The notes beneath the pieces are model-generated. The model had not been told where the DNA came from. It ran no database searches and worked only from the letters and a program-made list of their open reading frames with translations. A stretch of 64,000 nt of DNA from positions 1 to 64,000 of IMG/VR virus record IMGVR_UViG_3300025759_000077; one strand, written 5' to 3'. This DNA comes from a virus. Both the position numbers and the translations under genes were made by a program. Each line of letters begins with the position of its first letter. Positions within the stretch are counted from its first letter, which is position 1. This document shows positions 50,630-59,900 of the stretch, one piece after another.

Positions 50630-51854
50630 AATATCATTATTTGTTTGTATTTTCATTATGTCTTGCTATTTTGTTATGCAAGTCATGTTAGAGGCAGGCG
50701 TGCTTCCTTTGACTCACCATGTGATTCACTTTGGAACCGCCTGCATTTCTTTATTTATCATGCCTTTCGGTGTTATCTTAATGGAGATAATAGGAAGGTA
50801 TCAAAGCGATAAAGTAAAGAAAAAAGCATTAGAAAGAATTTTAGATGAATCCTGTCTTGTTTCACGAACAGACCGCCAAGGCAGAATCACAGAAGTAAAC
50901 GATAAGTTCTGCGAGGTTTCAGGTTATTTAGCACAGGAACTCTTAGGACAAGACCACAAACTCCTAAACTCAGGTTTACAACCCCGTTCTTATTGGGGAA
51001 ACATGTATACTGTAACAGTCAAGTACAAATCTATTTGGCATGATATTGTGACCAACCGAGCCAAAGATGGTAGTTTATACCATGTAAAGACATGGATTAT
51101 GGCGAACTTTGATGACCAAGACAAACTCACAGGTTTCCTTTCAGTTAGACAAGATGTAACCAACCTTGTAGAAACACTACAACAAATTGACAAAAAGAAC
51201 GACTATCTGGAACATGCCGCAAAGATTTTACGACACGACATGCACTCAGGCATCAACACTTATCTACCAAGAGGTATCAAGTCCCTAGAAAGACGCCTAG
51301 AAAAGAAACCAGAGGTTGCAAAGCAGTTAAACCTATCCATGCCCCTAAAACTAATAAAAGACGGTCTGGCGCACACACAGAAGGTTTATAGCGGTGTCTT
51401 TGAGTTTACCAACTTGGTTCGCAAAGATGCTTCTCTCAATAGAAAACCCCACGACACAAAAGAAATTTTGAGAAACTACTTGAGTTTGACTTCTTACTCT
51501 GATCAAGTTGTTATTGACGGAAACTTACCAGTTTTGGAAGTAAATGAAGCACTTTTCTGCACAGCAATCGATAACATGATTCGCAATGGTCTAAAGTACA
51601 ACGACTCAAAAACAAAAATGATCATGATCAAAATGGTAGATGATGAGACCCTTGCTGTAATAGACAACGGCAGAGGAATGTCTCAAGAAGAATTTGAAGA
51701 ACTTTCAAAACCTTATCTCAGAAAGCAAGACCAAAAAGAGAAAGGCACAGGATTAGGACTATCTATTACAACCGCCATTTTAAAAGAGCACGGTTATGAA
51801 GTTTCTGCGAAAAAACAAGAAACAGGAACTATGATGAGGATAAAAATAAAATGA
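50601..51854 (+). CDS. Membrane-bound PAS sensor histidine kinase
   Basis: 417 residues. Two hydrophobic segments (about 10-30 and 36-62) anchor the protein, a PAS domain (about 85-195; DRQGRITEVNDKFCEVSGYLAQELLGQDH, WHDIVTNRAKDG) follows, then a dimerisation region with LRHDMHSGIN (phospho-histidine near 212) and the HATPase: AIDNMIRNGLKYND N-box, AVIDNGRGMS G1, KGTGLGLSI G2. It should autophosphorylate and pass phosphate to the next gene product. The start has only weak AAGAGA. Such full kinases are very unusual in phages. Confidence 0.88.
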   Translation: MFVDFSLKSKISLFVCIFIMSCYFVMQVMLEAGVLPLTHHVIHFGTACISLFIMPFGVILMEIIGRYQSDKVKKKALERILDESCLVSRTDRQGRITEVNDKFCEVSGYLAQELLGQDHKLLNSGLQPRSYWGNMYTVTVKYKSIWHDIVTNRAKDGSLYHVKTWIMANFDDQDKLTGFLSVRQDVTNLVETLQQIDKKNDYLEHAAKILRHDMHSGINTYLPRGIKSLERRLEKKPEVAKQLNLSMPLKLIKDGLAHTQKVYSGVFEFTNLVRKDASLNRKPHDTKEILRNYLSLTSYSDQVVIDGNLPVLEVNEALFCTAIDNMIRNGLKYNDSKTKMIMIKMVDDETLAVIDNGRGMSQEEFEELSKPYLRKQDQKEKGTGLGLSITTAILKEHGYEVSAKKQETGTMMRIKIK

Positions 51855-52282
51855 TTAACTCTATTCTATTAGTTGATGACGAGAACCTTTTCCATCTTGT
51901 CTTTGAGGATGCTTGCTCTCTATTAGACATTACACTAGATTTACAGAGCATTTCATCATCAGACGAAGCAGCAAAGATGTTTGAGGATTGGAGAGGACAC
52001 CCAGAAGATAAACCAGAGTGTGTTTTTGTTGACCTAAACATTATTGGTTCATCTTTTGATGGTATTGAACTTATTCGTAAGATTAACTTTGAGTACGGCA
52101 ACGGAGTTGTTATTGGCATCATCTCATCTTCAACTGACGAATCAGAAATAACAAAAGCAGTTTCAGCAGGTGCTCAGTTTTGGATTGTAAAGTCAGATGA
52201 AATCGAACCACGCCTTGAAGAGTTCCGTAGAGATTATGCGGGGTACAAAGACAGAAAAGCACCATTCAAGGTCTACAAATGA
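51851..52282 (+). CDS. Single-domain response regulator (CheY-like receiver)
   Basis: 143 residues. SILLVDDEN places acidic residues D9/D10, CVFVDLNI the phospho-acceptor D61, SSS near 99 the switch Ser/Thr and WIVKSDE the lysine K114: a complete receiver. No DNA-binding or enzyme domain is attached, so it acts by protein contact. It overlaps the kinase stop by 4 bases (ATGA) and the next start likewise, giving a tightly coupled trio. The Asp-61 helix insertion DWRGHPEDK is a small local feature. Confidence 0.88.
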   Translation: MINSILLVDDENLFHLVFEDACSLLDITLDLQSISSSDEAAKMFEDWRGHPEDKPECVFVDLNIIGSSFDGIELIRKINFEYGNGVVIGIISSSTDESEITKAVSAGAQFWIVKSDEIEPRLEEFRRDYAGYKDRKAPFKVYK

Positions 52283-52836
52283 AACTCTCACAAGAAATGA
52301 AGTCGGCATTGTTAGACCTTGCCGAGAAAAGAAATATTTATCTTGAAGGTAATATTATCAAGGTAATAGACCCTGACAGCGATGAAGAGTTCGCTGGATA
52401 CCTAACAAAAGCAAAAGAGCAAGACACCGACAACCGAAAGAAAAGGTTGGAGATAACCAAGCAAGTCCAGCGACAATACAAAGAACTCCTTGAGGAAAAA
52501 GAAAAAAATGACACCCTCATGGATGAACTCAAAGAAGCACTTGGTGCTGCTGAGGAAGCAAAGAAAACAGCACAGAATGACTTAGACGTGCTGCAAAAGC
52601 GCACGCAGTTTGAACTCATAGGCAAGATAGTCAATGTTGCTCTGTGGGTCATTATGGGTGTGGGAGTGACAACTACTGCCCTCTACATGTTCGCTATGAT
52701 TACGAAGTTTGATACAACTCTAATTGGCAACGCTTGGTCAAACTTATTCGGCATCCTTCTCACTAACTCCTTCAGTATTATAGGAACTATCATGGGTGTG
52801 AAGTATGCGAGCAACGACTCTAAAGAAAAGACTTGA
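52279..52836 (+). CDS. Coiled-coil membrane protein of the two-component trio
   Basis: 185 residues. Residues about 1-40 form a small alpha/beta part, 45-113 a strong Glu/Lys coiled coil, and two hydrophobic spans follow (about 114-138 and 148-172). It has no recognised family. Since it is translated with the receiver, it may be the output protein that the regulator controls, for instance a membrane or lysis-timing effector. That is inference. Confidence 0.5.
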   Translation: MKLSQEMKSALLDLAEKRNIYLEGNIIKVIDPDSDEEFAGYLTKAKEQDTDNRKKRLEITKQVQRQYKELLEEKEKNDTLMDELKEALGAAEEAKKTAQNDLDVLQKRTQFELIGKIVNVALWVIMGVGVTTTALYMFAMITKFDTTLIGNAWSNLFGILLTNSFSIIGTIMGVKYASNDSKEKT

Positions 52837-52861
52837 CATAGGATCCAAACTAACATATAAT
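52833..52861 (+). promoter_or_regulatory. Early promoter of dUTPase gene
   Basis: TTGACA (52833-52838), 17-base spacer, TATAAT (52856-52861), immediately after the stop of the trio and 24 bases before the dUTPase start. Confidence 0.8.
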
Positions 52862-52884
52862 GTGTGCTGCAAGTAGGAGGAAAA

Positions 52885-53340
52885 ATGCTTCTAAAAGTAG
52901 CACGAACACACAACATGGCAAAGTTGCCAAGCAGGGCAAATCCATCTGACGCAGGTGCAGATGTTTTTTATTGCCCAACAAAAAATGTATTTACTGAATT
53001 GCAGCCGGGTGAATCCGCTGTACTTCCAACGGGATTGAAGGTTGAGGTTCCACATGGATATATGTTAGAGGTCAAGAACCGTTCAGGCATGGCGGCAAAG
53101 AATAGTTTGGTTGTCGGTGCTTGTGTTGTTGATTCAGGTTATTCAGGTGAGATTTTTGTAAATCTACACAACATCGGTAATACGCCAAAGACCATCGACA
53201 TGGGTGATAAGATTGCACAACTGGTTCTAATTCCAGTTGTTCAGTGGCGTAGTTTTCCGGTAGCGGAAGAAATGCTTTATGTTGATCCTCTTACGATCTC
53301 AGATCGTGGAGATGGAGCATTAGGCAGCACAGGTAAGTAA
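52885..53340 (+). CDS. dut: dUTP pyrophosphatase
   Basis: 151 residues from ATG 52885 with TAGGAGG upstream (an earlier in-frame ATG at 52864 lacks a site). SDAGADVFY, EVKNRSGMAAKNSLVV, GVVDSGYSGE-type ACVVDSGYSGEIFV, GDKIAQLVLI and the C-terminal RGDGALGSTGK are the five trimeric dUTPase motifs. It removes dUTP and supplies dUMP for ThyX. The length is standard. Confidence 0.95.
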   Translation: MLLKVARTHNMAKLPSRANPSDAGADVFYCPTKNVFTELQPGESAVLPTGLKVEVPHGYMLEVKNRSGMAAKNSLVVGACVVDSGYSGEIFVNLHNIGNTPKTIDMGDKIAQLVLIPVVQWRSFPVAEEMLYVDPLTISDRGDGALGSTGK

Positions 53341-53846
53341 TGAAAGACATACAGGACTATCTAATAAATTTTATTGAAAAAGAACAAGAAATTTTTAATG
53401 GATTTCCTGTATGTCCTTTTGCAAGAAAAGAAAGAATAGAAAACAAAATAAAATATGTTGAATGTTCATTTACAAACATCGATACAGAAAAAGTGATAGG
53501 CGAGACGCTTGATTGGTTAGAAGGCGACTACTCAACACTTCTATATGTTGATAATAGTGATTCAAGTTATATCCAAACAAACCACTTTAATAGATGTATT
53601 GATGCTTTAATGGATAAGAAAAATGTAATTACTTTTCTTTTTCACAAAGAAAGTAAAAGAAAGTTTGGTGGAATATATACCAGACGATCACCAAGACCAT
53701 TTATTATGGTCGGATATAAAAAACAGATTGGGAAAAAGAAAACCCAACTACTAAAAACAAAATATTACGATAAATTAACAGACAAAGAATATGGTGTCCT
53801 GAATTCAAAGGAGAGGAAACGTGGGAAAGATAAAGCAGATAATTGA
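53340..53846 (+). CDS. Protein of unknown function with CPFA motif
   Basis: 168 residues. The segment GFPVCPFARKERIENKIKYVECSF resembles a PCPFA motif seen in small phage and bacterial proteins of unknown role. The rest is mixed alpha/beta with a basic C-terminal tail. It shares one base with the dUTPase stop and its end overlaps the next GTG start by 26 bases. Confidence 0.5.
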   Translation: MKDIQDYLINFIEKEQEIFNGFPVCPFARKERIENKIKYVECSFTNIDTEKVIGETLDWLEGDYSTLLYVDNSDSSYIQTNHFNRCIDALMDKKNVITFLFHKESKRKFGGIYTRRSPRPFIMVGYKKQIGKKKTQLLKTKYYDKLTDKEYGVLNSKERKRGKDKADN

Positions 53847-53985
53847 AAAAATAAAAACAGACGAGGACCTCACAACACAAGAGGTCTTGACAAAGTACCC
53901 AGACCTTGCTATACTATTAGAGCAAGAAGAACAACAGGAGAAACTAAATGAATCAAAAGACGGACGAGTTCTTCTCAAAAGTTGA
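53821..53985 (+). CDS. 54-residue acidic protein (GTG start)
   Basis: A frame from GTG 53821 to TGA 53985 preceded by AAAGGAGAGG, a strong ribosome binding site at good spacing. The product starts MGKIKQIIEKIKTDEDLTTQ and contains an LLEQEEQQEK stretch, probably a short helical coiled coil. It overlaps both neighbours, and its middle holds an early promoter. Function unknown. Confidence 0.6.
   Translation: MGKIKQIIEKIKTDEDLTTQEVLTKYPDLAILLEQEEQQEKLNESKDGRVLLKS
53887..53915 (+). promoter_or_regulatory. Early promoter within gene 53821
   Basis: TTGACA (53887-53892), 17-base spacer, TATACT (53910-53915), serving gene 53948 and the co-chaperonin unit downstream. Confidence 0.65.
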
Positions 53986-54178
53986 GAACAAGTATGAAGT
54001 CAAAATTGGTCGTGTAAGGCGGTGTCCTATTTGTAAGGCAGAAGGAACACCAATGCAAGGCAATGGAATGGTTATGGAACATCGAGTAGAGGGTGCTAAG
54101 GGTATCGTTTTTCATCGCTGGTCTTATGGCACAGGACGCCTTGTTCAATACGAATCAAGTGATACAAATGTTTTGTGA
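53948..54178 (+). CDS. Small CPIC-containing protein
   Basis: 76 residues with AGGAGAA upstream. A CPIC pair at about residues 26-29 follows a basic VRR stretch; no second cysteine pair is present, but His residues (MEHRVEG, FHRW) could complete a zinc site. Function unknown. It overlaps the 54-residue gene by 38 bases. Confidence 0.5.
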   Translation: MNQKTDEFFSKVENKYEVKIGRVRRCPICKAEGTPMQGNGMVMEHRVEGAKGIVFHRWSYGTGRLVQYESSDTNVL

Positions 54179-54414
54179 TGAATAAAAAAATTACCGTTTT
54201 TGTTGATGACTCAGAACAATCGCGTCAGGTTTTAGGTTTTATTGTAAAAAATGGAATCACTCACGACTTGGTAACAGACCAAGATATCGTGAATAAAATA
54301 AAAGAGGCATTAGACTTTGAACCACCGATTATTCTGTGTCATGATGAAGACACTAACGAATATTCTATTTTAGAGAATAAAAAAGAATTAATGGAGATTA
54401 AAAATGGAAACTGA
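54178..54414 (+). CDS. Small thioredoxin/glutaredoxin-fold-like protein without CxxC
   Basis: 78 residues from ATG 54178 (GTG 54175 also possible). KITVFVDDSEQSRQVLGFIVKNG followed by HDLVTDQDIVNKI and PPIILC suggests the beta-alpha-beta start of a glutaredoxin-like fold in which D-S-E-Q-S replaces the active-site cysteines. If right it is a non-redox relative. The fold is a guess from strand pattern. Confidence 0.4.
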   Translation: MNKKITVFVDDSEQSRQVLGFIVKNGITHDLVTDQDIVNKIKEALDFEPPIILCHDEDTNEYSILENKKELMEIKNGN

Positions 54415-54676
54415 TAATAGGCAGCAAAAGATGGCAGAGTATATTCAATCCCTCGCCGCTATTGAGGATTGTATGCGTCCTTACCGTGAGTCCCGCAAGG
54501 AACTACGCAAGAACTTTATTGAGAACGATTGGTTGGATAAGGACGAGATTTCCCTTGCAACAAAGGCATATCGTATGTGGGAGCAGCAGATTGACTTTGA
54601 TGACTTTGCTAAGATTTTTGAAGCAGTAGAGACAAGTTTTATTGATAAGGAGGATAAGGATGACTCCACTCAATAG
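54404..54676 (+). CDS. Small acidic helical protein, function unknown
   Basis: 90 residues, helical, charged, with RESRKELRKNFIENDWLDKDEI in the middle and an acidic end. It overlaps the previous gene by 11 bases and the co-chaperonin by 17. No family recognised. Confidence 0.5.
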   Translation: METDNRQQKMAEYIQSLAAIEDCMRPYRESRKELRKNFIENDWLDKDEISLATKAYRMWEQQIDFDDFAKIFEAVETSFIDKEDKDDSTQ

Positions 54677-54929
54677 GTCCTTGCTTGTAAATGTCTTGGA
54701 GCAAGAAGAGGAAAAGCAATCCGCTTTTTATTTGCCTGATGATGTTGTAACGGGTACGAAACCGTTTGAGGTTGTGGAGATTGTTGACGTATCCTTAGAA
54801 TCAAAGTTTGTGGATAAGTTAACTCCAGGCGACAAGATTGTCGTTGAGGGTCACATGCTTCGTAAGATTAATGTGTTTGGCGAGACAGCAACTTTGATTG
54901 AGGATAATTACGTTTTAGCAAAAATGTAA
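54660..54929 (+). CDS. groES: GroES-like co-chaperonin (gp31-type role)
   Basis: 89 residues from ATG 54660 with AAGGAGGATAAGG upstream; an in-frame ATG at 54642 is less likely. TPLNRSLLVNVLE, FYLPDD, FEVVEIVDVS, LTPGDKIVVEGHMLRKI and LIEDNYVLAKM follow the Cpn10 order. The mobile loop is short (EEEKQSAFYLP). T4 gp31 replaces GroES to fold the large major capsid protein, which is the likely role here as well. Confidence 0.78.
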   Translation: MTPLNRSLLVNVLEQEEEKQSAFYLPDDVVTGTKPFEVVEIVDVSLESKFVDKLTPGDKIVVEGHMLRKINVFGETATLIEDNYVLAKM

Positions 54930-55777
54930 TGCCTAAAAAGATTGTTGAAATACCTTACGAAAATATCGTTGTTGGGTCGGACGTAAGAGCACTGTTGTAT
55001 TCTTTCACTAAGGGTATGACGTGCTTTTACGTCCATCAGGATAAGATAGAACCAATTGTCCAACCAACTAATCAATTTGTCTTAGATAATTTCTGTGCAG
55101 ATGAGAATATCGCAAATGAAAATAAACAAGAAAAGTTTTTAGAAACTGATAAATTAGAGTTCTTTTTGCGTTATATTCTAAATCTGGATGGCAAACTTTA
55201 TCAGATAAACCGGGACAACTTACGATATACAGATGGTAATTTAACTCACAAAACAAATAAGACAGAGTTTGTCTTACAACCTGAGAACATTCATCTTTTC
55301 GACAACATAAAACTGAATGGTGCAAAGCACAAACAAGCACAAAGATCTTGTGTGGTTGAGGATCATTTCAGGACAAACGCAAAGTCGATGGATAAAACTT
55401 GGTTTCGTGGTCACGATCCATTTTTAAATTTTGTTCATATCGATGGTAAAGTTTTGAAGTCAAGGTTTTATCTAAAAGATGATAAGGGTTTGAATGACTT
55501 TGATAATAGTACAGTGACAATCCGTTATATGTTAGATGAGTTTCTAACTGGCAACGAAGAGATTACACTAACCAGAGATTATTATAGAAGTTTGAAACCA
55601 AAGTTAGAGAATAGAATAATTGTATCAGATTATAGATACAAGACAGAAGAAGAGAATATTACTGTAATAGAAGAGAGTTTAGATCAGTTATGTCAGAAAC
55701 CAATACTGCCTCAGCGGGAGTCATATCTTTACTACCTAACAAAAAGAATTTTGGATTTGATTGGCACGACTGCTTGA
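54929..55777 (+). CDS. Protein of unknown function, first of a pair
   Basis: 282 residues, mixed alpha/beta, no cysteine cluster or membrane span. Features include a GSDVRALLYSFTKGMTCFYVH start and a KTWFRGHDPFLNFVHIDGKVLKSRFYLKDD segment (about 151-180). It shares one base with the co-chaperonin and overlaps the next gene by 88 bases. A role alongside DnaE is conceivable but unsupported. Confidence 0.45.
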   Translation: MPKKIVEIPYENIVVGSDVRALLYSFTKGMTCFYVHQDKIEPIVQPTNQFVLDNFCADENIANENKQEKFLETDKLEFFLRYILNLDGKLYQINRDNLRYTDGNLTHKTNKTEFVLQPENIHLFDNIKLNGAKHKQAQRSCVVEDHFRTNAKSMDKTWFRGHDPFLNFVHIDGKVLKSRFYLKDDKGLNDFDNSTVTIRYMLDEFLTGNEEITLTRDYYRSLKPKLENRIIVSDYRYKTEEENITVIEESLDQLCQKPILPQRESYLYYLTKRILDLIGTTA

Positions 55778-56580
55778 TGCCAATAAATCACGACTTTACG
55801 CTTTTAGATTTAGCAGTTTATGAATGCGCCTGTGCTGGCGTCAAATCGATTTGGATCTCAATAAACGATGATTGGGCACCTGTCGTAAAGAAACGCCTTA
55901 GAGATTACGTCATGGACCCTGTATGGCAGAAAAGGACTATGGACCCAATGCCATATCAGAACAAGAGATTGATCCCAATCTTTTTGGTTCCATGCCATGC
56001 AAGATATTATAATACGAGAGATAGTGAGGGTTGGGGATATATTAACGCTGCCCTTTATGCTTCATTATCAGCGAGAAGGATTAGCAACTTCCTAATACCA
56101 GATGTGTTTTATGCGACATCACCTTACGTTGTTTATGAACCAAGTTATATTTCAAAGTTCAGAAAGATTATCAAAGACAAAAAAAGGTTTATGTTTGAGA
56201 GTGATGGCAAGAATTTTCTGAACGATAGTCATCATGCTTTTACTTTTCTAAAAGAAGATATTAAAACTGTTCGCAAATATATTAATGATAATGCAACGAT
56301 GCGATACACAAAATCAGAAGAATATGAACAAACGGGCGAAGGCAGATTACTAAAGCAGTTGCCAAAAGAAGAAAGGTATAGTGGAAAGAAGTTTGGTCTC
56401 AACGATTTATTCAGTCATTTAGATGAAAAAGATTATCATAAAGAACAACTCAATTGGAGTTATACGATGAATGGTTGGGAAGATTACAGGGAATATATGC
56501 GAGACGGCAAAGAATTTAAGAAACCAAGTTTATTAGAAAGAAAAAGTATTTATAAAATTTATGGAGACGAAGATGATTGA
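55690..56580 (+). CDS. Nucleotidyltransferase-like (GT-A fold?) protein
   Basis: 296 residues. After a short N-terminus, DWHDCLMPINHDFTLLDLAVYECACAGVKSIWISIND resembles the Rossmann-like start of sugar-nucleotide transferases, with PDVFYATSPYVVYEP later. The match is weak and no complete GxGTR motif is visible, so a nucleotide-binding function is only suggested. Start and 88-base overlap with the previous gene should be checked; an internal start such as the ATG at 55777 would remove it. Confidence 0.4.
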   Translation: MSETNTASAGVISLLPNKKNFGFDWHDCLMPINHDFTLLDLAVYECACAGVKSIWISINDDWAPVVKKRLRDYVMDPVWQKRTMDPMPYQNKRLIPIFLVPCHARYYNTRDSEGWGYINAALYASLSARRISNFLIPDVFYATSPYVVYEPSYISKFRKIIKDKKRFMFESDGKNFLNDSHHAFTFLKEDIKTVRKYINDNATMRYTKSEEYEQTGEGRLLKQLPKEERYSGKKFGLNDLFSHLDEKDYHKEQLNWSYTMNGWEDYREYMRDGKEFKKPSLLERKSIYKIYGDEDD

Positions 56581-56743
56581 TCCTCAAGAGGAATTACAAA
56601 TTTTAAGAGAAATGAATAGAGAGTTAATGGAAGAGAATGAACACCTCCGCAATCAAGTCAGGGCGTTAGAAGAACTTGCAATCGACGTCAAATCTGGTTA
56701 TAATTGGGACATGAATGAGCACGAATTCATGGAGGACGATTAG
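56573..56743 (+). CDS. Small coiled-coil protein
   Basis: 56 residues from ATG 56573 (GGAGA 6 bases upstream). MIDPQEELQILREMNRELMEENEHL followed by RNQVRALEEL is a leucine-zipper-like coiled coil. The acidic tail ends EFMEDD. It overlaps the previous gene's end by 8 bases. A dimerisation or scaffold role is possible. Confidence 0.5.
   Translation: MIDPQEELQILREMNRELMEENEHLRNQVRALEELAIDVKSGYNWDMNEHEFMEDD
56676..56704 (+). promoter_or_regulatory. Possible promoter before DnaE genes
   Basis: TTGCAA (56676-56681), 17-base spacer, TATAAT (56699-56704), inside gene 56573. It would serve gene 56745 and DnaE. Confidence 0.4.
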
Positions 56744-56744
56744 A

Positions 56745-56975
56745 ATGAATAACGCAGAAATTTACGAGATGATCCCCTTTCAAGTGTTGGAGAGGGTTGG
56801 TTTTCCAACAAACTATATTCAATTAAGTTTAGATCAAAAGTTTTTTGTAGATTGTGTCTTTAATAATTCACGCGATATCTTTAGTGAGAATTTGCGTATG
56901 CAAGACAAGATCTACCATCTAGAAGATAAGGTAGCAGACCTACAACACGAACTCAACAACCTAGCAGGAGAATAA
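56745..56975 (+). CDS. Small helical protein before DnaE
   Basis: 76 residues from ATG 56745 with GGAGGA upstream. The end (MQDKIYHLEDKVADLQHELNN) is a coiled coil. It shares one base with the DnaE start (TAATG). Its translational link suggests a partner of the polymerase, but no family is recognised. Confidence 0.5.
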   Translation: MNNAEIYEMIPFQVLERVGFPTNYIQLSLDQKFFVDCVFNNSRDIFSENLRMQDKIYHLEDKVADLQHELNNLAGE

Positions 56976-59900
56976 TGAGTAACCAAATTAAATTTGTGGG
57001 ATTGCACGCCCACTCTGTTTTCAGTGTATTTGATGGACTTGGATATCCACAAGACCACATTGATTATGCTATTGAGAACGGCATGGACGCCTTGGCACTA
57101 ACAGACCACGGCAACATGAACGGACTTTCTTATCAGGTGCTTCACTCAAAGAAGTTGCAGAAAGAAGGCAAAAACTTCAAACCAATCTTTGGCATTGAAG
57201 GATATTTTATTGATTCCATCTCAAAGTGGAAGGAAGAAAAAGAAGAAATCGACAAAAATAAAAAGGGTCGAAAGAAGAAAGAAGAGAATAGCGCAGTGGT
57301 TATTGAAGACGAGGAAGCAACAAAACGGCAGGAAAAGAACATTCTAAACCGTCGTGCTCACTTGGTTTTGTTAGTTCAGAACCAAACTGGTCTAAATAAC
57401 TTGTTTACTTTGGTAAGTAAGTCGTTTGACCCAGAGAACTTTTATCGTTATCCCCGCATTGATTTTGATATGTTGCGGGAACACAATGAAGGTATTATTG
57501 TATCTTCAGCGTGTATGGGTGGTCCTTTGTCGAAGGATTACTGGAACAACCGGGAGGAAGGTGATGACGCTGTACAGCGGGCGATGGTCGCAACAATTGA
57601 AAACTTTACCTCTATCTTTGGAGATAGATTTTACGGTGAACTTCAATGGAACGCAATCCCAGAGCAACACGAGATTAACAAACACATTATCCGCGCTGCT
57701 GAAAAGACCGGCATTAAACTTATTTCAACGGCAGATAGTCACTACCCTCGACCAGAGTTGTTCAAAGATCGAGAACTTTATAAGCAACTTGGATGGTTGG
57801 GTAAATCTAAACCAGACTACGCAGAATCAACACTCCCAGAGAGCAGAAAGGAACTAAAGTATGAACTTTATCCAAAGAACGGCGACCAAATGTGGGATGC
57901 TTACAAGACTTATTCAAAACAATGTGGGGTAGATTATGATGATGACTTTATTCGTGAAACAATTGAGCGCACTTATGAAATCGCTCACAGCCGTATTGAA
58001 TCTTTCTATCCCGATGCTACTGTTCGCTTACCTGATTTTGTTGTCCCTGACGGAAAGTCGCCTGATGAAACGCTACGAGACTTATGTTTTGAAGGTCTTA
58101 AGCAAAAGGGGTTGGATTCCAAAGATGATTATAGTAAACGACTCAAAGAAGAACTCGGAGTAATTCAAGACCGAGGTTTCTCAAAATATTTCTTAACAAT
58201 GAAGGCGGTTAGTGATGAAGCAATTAAAACACAATTGGTTGGTGCCGGTCGCGGTAGTGCTGCTGGTTCTCTTGTTGCTTATGTACTTGGTATTACTGGT
58301 ATTGATCCCATCGAGTATGGTCTCCTCTTTAGTCGATTCCTTAGAAGAGATGCTGTCGATTATCCAGATATCGATTATGATGTTGCTGATCCGATGGTAC
58401 TGAAGGAGATCCTTATTGATAAGTGGGGCAAAGATGTTGTGGTTCCAATTAGCAATTACAACACACTACAGTTGCGTTCACTAATCAAAGACATCTCAAA
58501 GTTCTACGGTGTTGACTTTACAGAGGTAAACCGTGTAACTTCTGTGATGCTAAAAGAGGCAACTCCGATTGCAAAGAAAGCGCACGGAATTACAGCAGGA
58601 GTTTATGCTCCAACATTTGAAGAGGTAAAAGAATACAGTGAGACACTTAAACAATTTCTTAGAAAGTATCCGCACATCGCTACCCACGTTGACAACCTTT
58701 ATGGTCAGGTTCGATCTATCAGTCGTCACGCTGGCGGCGTGGTTATTGCTGACGGATTGAACAAACACATGCCGCTAATTAATAGTGGTGGTGTACAACA
58801 AACACCATGGAGTGAGGGACAAAATGTTAGACACCTTGAACCTCTTGGATTTATTAAATTTGATATCCTTGGACTCGCAAGTCTCAGAATGGTGGAGGGT
58901 GCTATCAGTCATATTCTTCGCAGGCACCATGGGATTAAGGAACCTTCGTTCGCTGACATTAAAAAGTGGTATGACGAGAACTTAGAACCTAATGTTCTAA
59001 ATCTAAACGACCAGAAGGTTTACAAGAATGTTTTCCACCGTGGCAAGTGGGCAGGAGTATTCCAGTTTACAGAGAAAGGAGCACAAGGTTTTTGTAAGAA
59101 GGCAAAACCAGAGTCAATCATTGACATTTCTGCTATTACATCGATTTATCGTCCAGGTCCACTATCGGCAAAGGTTCACAATCACTATGTAAAAGCAAAG
59201 CGAAACCCAATGAGTGTGAAGTATTTGCATCCTTTGGTAAAAGAAGTAACTGAAGAGACTTATGGATTCTTAATTTTCCAAGAGCAAATTGCGTTGCTTG
59301 CTCACAAGTTGGGCAAAGATCTATCACTTGACGAAGGTAACATGCTTCGCAAACTATTAACTAAAAAGGGAACGGGGAAAGGCAATGAAAAGAAAATGGC
59401 AATCCACAAAAAGTTCATTGAAGGTTGCGTTGAGAAAGGCATCAAAGAAAGCGATGCACAAACACTTTGGCAAACATTTGAATACTTTTCAGGATACGGT
59501 TTTAATAAGTCCCACGCTGTATCTTACAGCATTCTTAGTTACCAGTGTGCCCATCTTCTTACTTACTATCCCGTTGAATGGTTGGCAGCATTTCTCGACA
59601 AGGAACCAGAAGGACGAAAAGAACAAGCAATCAACATTGTACGAAGTCTTGGATATCGAGTAAAACGTCCTGATATTAACGAGTCAGGTCAGGTCTGGGA
59701 GATTAGCGAGACGGAAAAGAAAACTTTGGTTCAACCTTTGACTTCCATCAAAGGTCTTGGAGATAAGGCAGTTGAGCAGATCTTGCAGCACCGACCTTTT
59801 AATACACCAGAGGAGTTATTGTTTAATGAGGATGTTAGTTATTCCAAACTAAACAAGAAAGCATTAGACGTTTTAACTCGTTCGGGTGCTCTAAACAATA

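Noticed and set aside
57426-59663. Several + and - strand frames of 60-143 codons inside DnaE
   Set aside because: All are shadows of the continuous 1141-residue polymerase frame with conserved motifs across them.
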